This document shows positions 3,801 through 5,152 of a stretch of DNA of 5,152 bases, piece by piece (the stretch's first letter is position 1; the number at the start of each line of letters is the position of its first letter). A program made the position numbers and the translations under genes. The notes beneath the pieces are model-generated. The model saw nothing but the letters and a program-made list of their open reading frames with translations. It was not told the origin of the DNA and did not search any database. The DNA comes from Methanoregula sp. Its GTDB lineage: Archaea > Halobacteriota > Methanomicrobia > Methanomicrobiales > Methanospirillaceae. The stretch is taken from the NCBI GenBank assembly GCA_003136075.1, contig PNBP01000034.1:19965-25116 (forward strand), in the 5' to 3' direction.

Positions 3801-4390
3801 TATACCCGCCTCCGGCGCGTTGTGGGTTTCTTTTTTCTCTTCGCGGTGGTGGATTTCTTCGGAAGTGATGATCCCCACATTCCCAACCCACCACCATATG
3901 AGGCACCGGTTAACGTGTTCGTGAGACGGATTCCGTAGTAATCCGAACTTCCACCAGAGCGGGAGGAGGGTTTCTTTGATTTTCTTTTAGGAAGGGTGGA
4001 GGTATTCCACACAGGAACCCCGGCCCATGAATCAGAGTATTGTTCCCGCTCTTCTTCTGTAGCGCGTGAAAGTCTACGCTGTCCTTCTTCCCGGCTTGAT
4101 ACATACCTATTACCGGCTTCCTTGACAGCACTTCCCACGCGCTTAACCCCCTGAATTACCTTATGCGCCGTAGGATGTCGATTGGCAAAAGTATCCTGTT
4201 CTCTCCGCTTCTGATTCCGGAGATCTCTAGCTGCTTGCTGGTTTGCCGGGATAGTGCGATTATCCGGAACCAGGCGACCATTCATTTTGATATTTTGCGA
4301 GCGGTGCGCCGATTCACCACCACCCCCGGCTTCTCTATTTTTCTTCTCTTGATACTCGGCATATTCTTTTTCACTTGCTCGCCAGACCAT
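3800..4390 (-). CDS. 196-residue Lys/Arg-rich protein, longest product of the operon, function unknown
   Basis: The protein is strongly basic and largely disordered by composition. It has a short N-terminal helix (WRASEKEYAEYQEKKNRE, 3-20), a Gly-rich spacer (22-26), and helical basic segments at about 47-66 and 75-118 (HKVIQGVKRVGSAVKEAGNR, then a Glu/Arg-rich stretch). A Trp-containing patch follows (DSWAGVPVWNTSTL, 120-133), then a Ser/Lys linker, a Gly/Tyr-rich region (GASYGGGLGMWGSS, 162-175) and a tail ending in KRKKKPTTRRRRV. The tail resembles DNA- or RNA-condensing tails of virion or nucleoid proteins. Function is inferred only from charge. The ATG at 4390 follows the preceding stop by 5 bases; GGGGAG (4402-4407) is 11 bases away, a little long. 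No enzyme motif is seen. Confidence 0.65.
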   Translation of the reverse strand: MVWRASEKEYAEYQEKKNREAGGGGESAHRSQNIKMNGRLVPDNRTIPANQQAARDLRNQKRREQDTFANRHPTAHKVIQGVKRVGSAVKEAGNRYVSSREEGQRRLSRATEEEREQYSDSWAGVPVWNTSTLPKRKSKKPSSRSGGSSDYYGIRLTNTLTGASYGGGLGMWGSSLPKKSTTAKRKKKPTTRRRRV

Positions 4391-4395
4391 GCAGA

Positions 4396-4563
4396 TCAGA
4401 ACTCCCCGATAGATTCCAGCATATCAATAACGTGAGAATTTATTTTCCTGTGTGCGTTCACATTTCCATTTTGATATGCTGCATGCAGTCCATCCTCGTG
4501 GTTTTTGTATCTTGTATGTACGCGCTGCTTTTTTTGCCTAATAACAATCTTTTCAATTACCAT
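4396..4563 (-). CDS. 55-residue basic protein, function unknown
   Basis: The start is set at the ATG at 4563 because AGGAGC (4571-4576) precedes it at normal spacing; an upstream TTG (4590) has no such signal. The product begins with a strand and a basic stretch (MVIEKIVIRQKKQRVHTRYK), then polar residues including HEDGLHAAYQNGNVNAHR, and ends in a short helix (HVIDMLESIGEF). The start overlaps the end of the previous gene by 11 bases, so the two are probably co-translated. No known family. Confidence 0.6.
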   Translation of the reverse strand: MVIEKIVIRQKKQRVHTRYKNHEDGLHAAYQNGNVNAHRKINSHVIDMLESIGEF

Positions 4564-4759
4564 GGTTTTTGCTCCTAGATGTAAATACAAAATATCGACG
4601 TGTTACAACGTCCCTCACAACCGTTGCCCGATACCCGTGCGATTCCCAGAATTTAGCAGAGCGGCGGGCATATCGAAGTATACGGTGCCCTAGTTTTGAA
4701 ACTCTAATACCGGGGCGACCGTCTATAATCGGGTTGTGTTTTTGGATGTGACGTGTCAT
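4553..4759 (-). CDS. 68-residue basic protein, first gene of the operon
   Basis: The product is very basic. It has an N-terminal polar part (MTRHIQKHNPIIDGRPGIRV), an Arg-rich helix (KLGHRILRYARRSAKFWESHG) and a beta hairpin (YRATVVRDVVTRRYFVFTSR). A helix followed by a hairpin with exposed Arg suits a small nucleic-acid-binding protein. This is inference and no family is recognised. The ATG at 4759 has only a weak purine-rich upstream sequence. A TATA box at 4827-4834 would give a leader of about 45 bases. As the first gene it could be an early regulator, but the sequence does not show it. Confidence 0.6.
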   Translation of the reverse strand: MTRHIQKHNPIIDGRPGIRVSKLGHRILRYARRSAKFWESHGYRATVVRDVVTRRYFVFTSRSKNHGN

Positions 4760-4826
4760 CGTTTTTTCTCTCTATTTCTTCAATCAATATTAGACAGAAG
4801 ATATAAGTACTGCTATATACTTATTG

Positions 4827-4834
4827 TATTTAAA
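4827..4834 (-). promoter_or_regulatory. TATA box for the minus-strand operon
   Basis: On the minus strand this reads TTTAAATA, preceded by ACAAACC, a reasonable BRE. Transcription would start near 4804, giving a leader of about 45 bases before the ATG at 4759. Two more A/T-rich candidates (4813-4820 and about 4799-4807) lie closer and could act instead. It is the same octamer as the TATA box of the RHH gene. Confidence 0.5.
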
Positions 4835-4902
4835 GGTTTGTATACCGAACACGTATTATTTACGTCTGAAATTATACGCATGCGCCCGCACGCGGAAAGA
4901 AA

Positions 4903-4992
4903 ATGCAAAAAATTCCAATTGCGGAATTTTTGATATTACAGCAATATGTAAGAACAAAAATTCTCAAAAAATATGGTATTAATACTGCCTAG
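4903..4992 (+). CDS. possible 29-residue peptide
   Basis: The frame encodes MQKIPIAEFLILQQYVRTKI and ends LKKYGINTA. It could form an amphipathic helix. A purine-rich GGAAAG lies before the ATG. However, a 9-bp hairpin (4908-4931) occupies its first codons, so the segment may be a terminator or RNA structure and not a gene. Length and weak signals keep confidence low. Confidence 0.22.
   Translation: MQKIPIAEFLILQQYVRTKILKKYGINTA
4908..4931. terminator. hairpin with T-run tail, possible bidirectional terminator
   Basis: AAAAATTCC and GGAATTTTT are perfect complements around a six-base loop (AATTGC). The A and T runs at the outer edges of the stem give a U-tail on either strand. It could insulate the operon promoter from transcription entering from the right. 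Confidence 0.4.
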
Positions 4993-5024
4993 CGGGAGGG
5001 GGGTCATCATTGTATTAATACTGC
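4976..5024 (+). repeat. 13-bp direct repeat pair containing a 10-bp palindrome
   Basis: GTATTAATACTGC occurs at 4976-4988 and again at 5012-5024, 36 bp apart. Its first ten bases, GTATTAATAC, are self-complementary. The copies flank a G-rich tract (GCGGGAGGGGGG, 4993-5004). A pair of symmetrical sites at this distance suits an operator for a dimeric protein. TATTAATA could also serve as a weak TATA box for a plus-strand transcript. Confidence 0.6.
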
Positions 5025-5120
5025 GTGTTCAAAATTAACTTAGATAATGAGTATGATAAATATGTGTGTGCAATGCAGGAACAGGGCATTTTTTCAGTAT
5101 ATCAGTAAATTAGGATGGAA

Positions 5121-5128
5121 TATAAATA
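5121..5128 (+). promoter_or_regulatory. possible rightward TATA box at the window edge
   Basis: TATAAATA with A-rich flanks would start transcription about 26 bp downstream, near 5150, so any gene served lies outside the window. It is isolated evidence in an A/T-rich region. Confidence 0.25.
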
Positions 5129-5152
5129 AAGAAAAAAAATAGGCAACAAACT

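Larger units (their letters stand above)
4760..5152. other. regulatory region upstream of the operon, without a well-supported gene
   Basis: The region holds the operon promoter, a CGCATGCG palindrome (4877-4884), a 9-bp hairpin (4908-4931) and a 13-bp direct repeat (4976-4988 and 5012-5024). A G-rich tract (4993-5004) lies between the two repeat copies. TATAAATA (5121-5128) could serve a plus-strand transcript starting near the right edge. Two micro-ORFs, 4903-4992 and 5047-5142, are the only coding candidates. Confidence 0.5.

Noticed and set aside
3910..4131. Minus-strand open frame overlapping the 196-residue gene
   Set aside because: It lies wholly within another frame that fits the operon junctions on both sides, and it lacks an SD.
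1..5152. tRNA or rRNA genes, insertion sequences
   Set aside because: No T-arm (GGTTCAAATCC-type) sequence, no rRNA-like blocks and no transposase-like product seen on either strand.

Overview
The window looks like part of an archaeal extrachromosomal or integrated element (plasmid or virus). Archaeal signs are TATA boxes with BRE-like flanks, one gene whose TATA spacing predicts a leaderless transcript, oligo-T runs after stop codons, and Shine-Dalgarno (SD) sequences of the GGAGGTGA type. The replication-helicase-like C-terminus and moderate base composition would suit a methanogen-type euryarchaeon, but that is inference and no host marker is present.

Left third (1-1885), replication and control. 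The window opens inside a plus-strand gene (2-727) whose C-terminus resembles archaeal plasmid/virus primase-helicase proteins. Next comes a 500-base non-coding block. Its left half has a perfect 28-bp inverted repeat and several GGGGGTAATGGG-type motifs pointing in opposite directions around a very A/T-rich core, which is a strong candidate origin. Its right half carries five direct repeats of about 13 bp spaced 31-34 bp, plus two near-identical GTTATGA...TCATAAC palindromes. These lie upstream of a ribbon-helix-helix (RHH) DNA-binding gene (1227-1508), and two more copies of the same repeat, 34 bp apart, lie just downstream. A further non-coding stretch (1509-1885) follows.

Middle (1886-2107): a small two-helix membrane protein on the plus strand, convergent with the operon below and overlapping its end by 14 bases.

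Right two thirds (2094-4759, minus strand): one compact operon of about twelve very small genes (37 to 196 codons). Most are joined by ATGA, TAATG or TGATG stop-start overlaps, and most have their own SD. Three of them (3364-3477, 2732-2893, 2623-2745) and a 58-codon gene (3474-3650) are below common ORF-length cut-offs. Products include small basic proteins, a mini zinc-ribbon protein, a 196-residue Lys/Arg-rich protein and, at the end, two small two-helix membrane proteins. None can be named. The layout is typical of archaeal virus or plasmid accessory/structural operons.

Right end (4760-5152): a regulatory region with a TATA box for the operon, a hairpin, two copies of a 13-bp repeat containing a palindrome, two doubtful micro-ORFs and a possible rightward TATA box near the edge.
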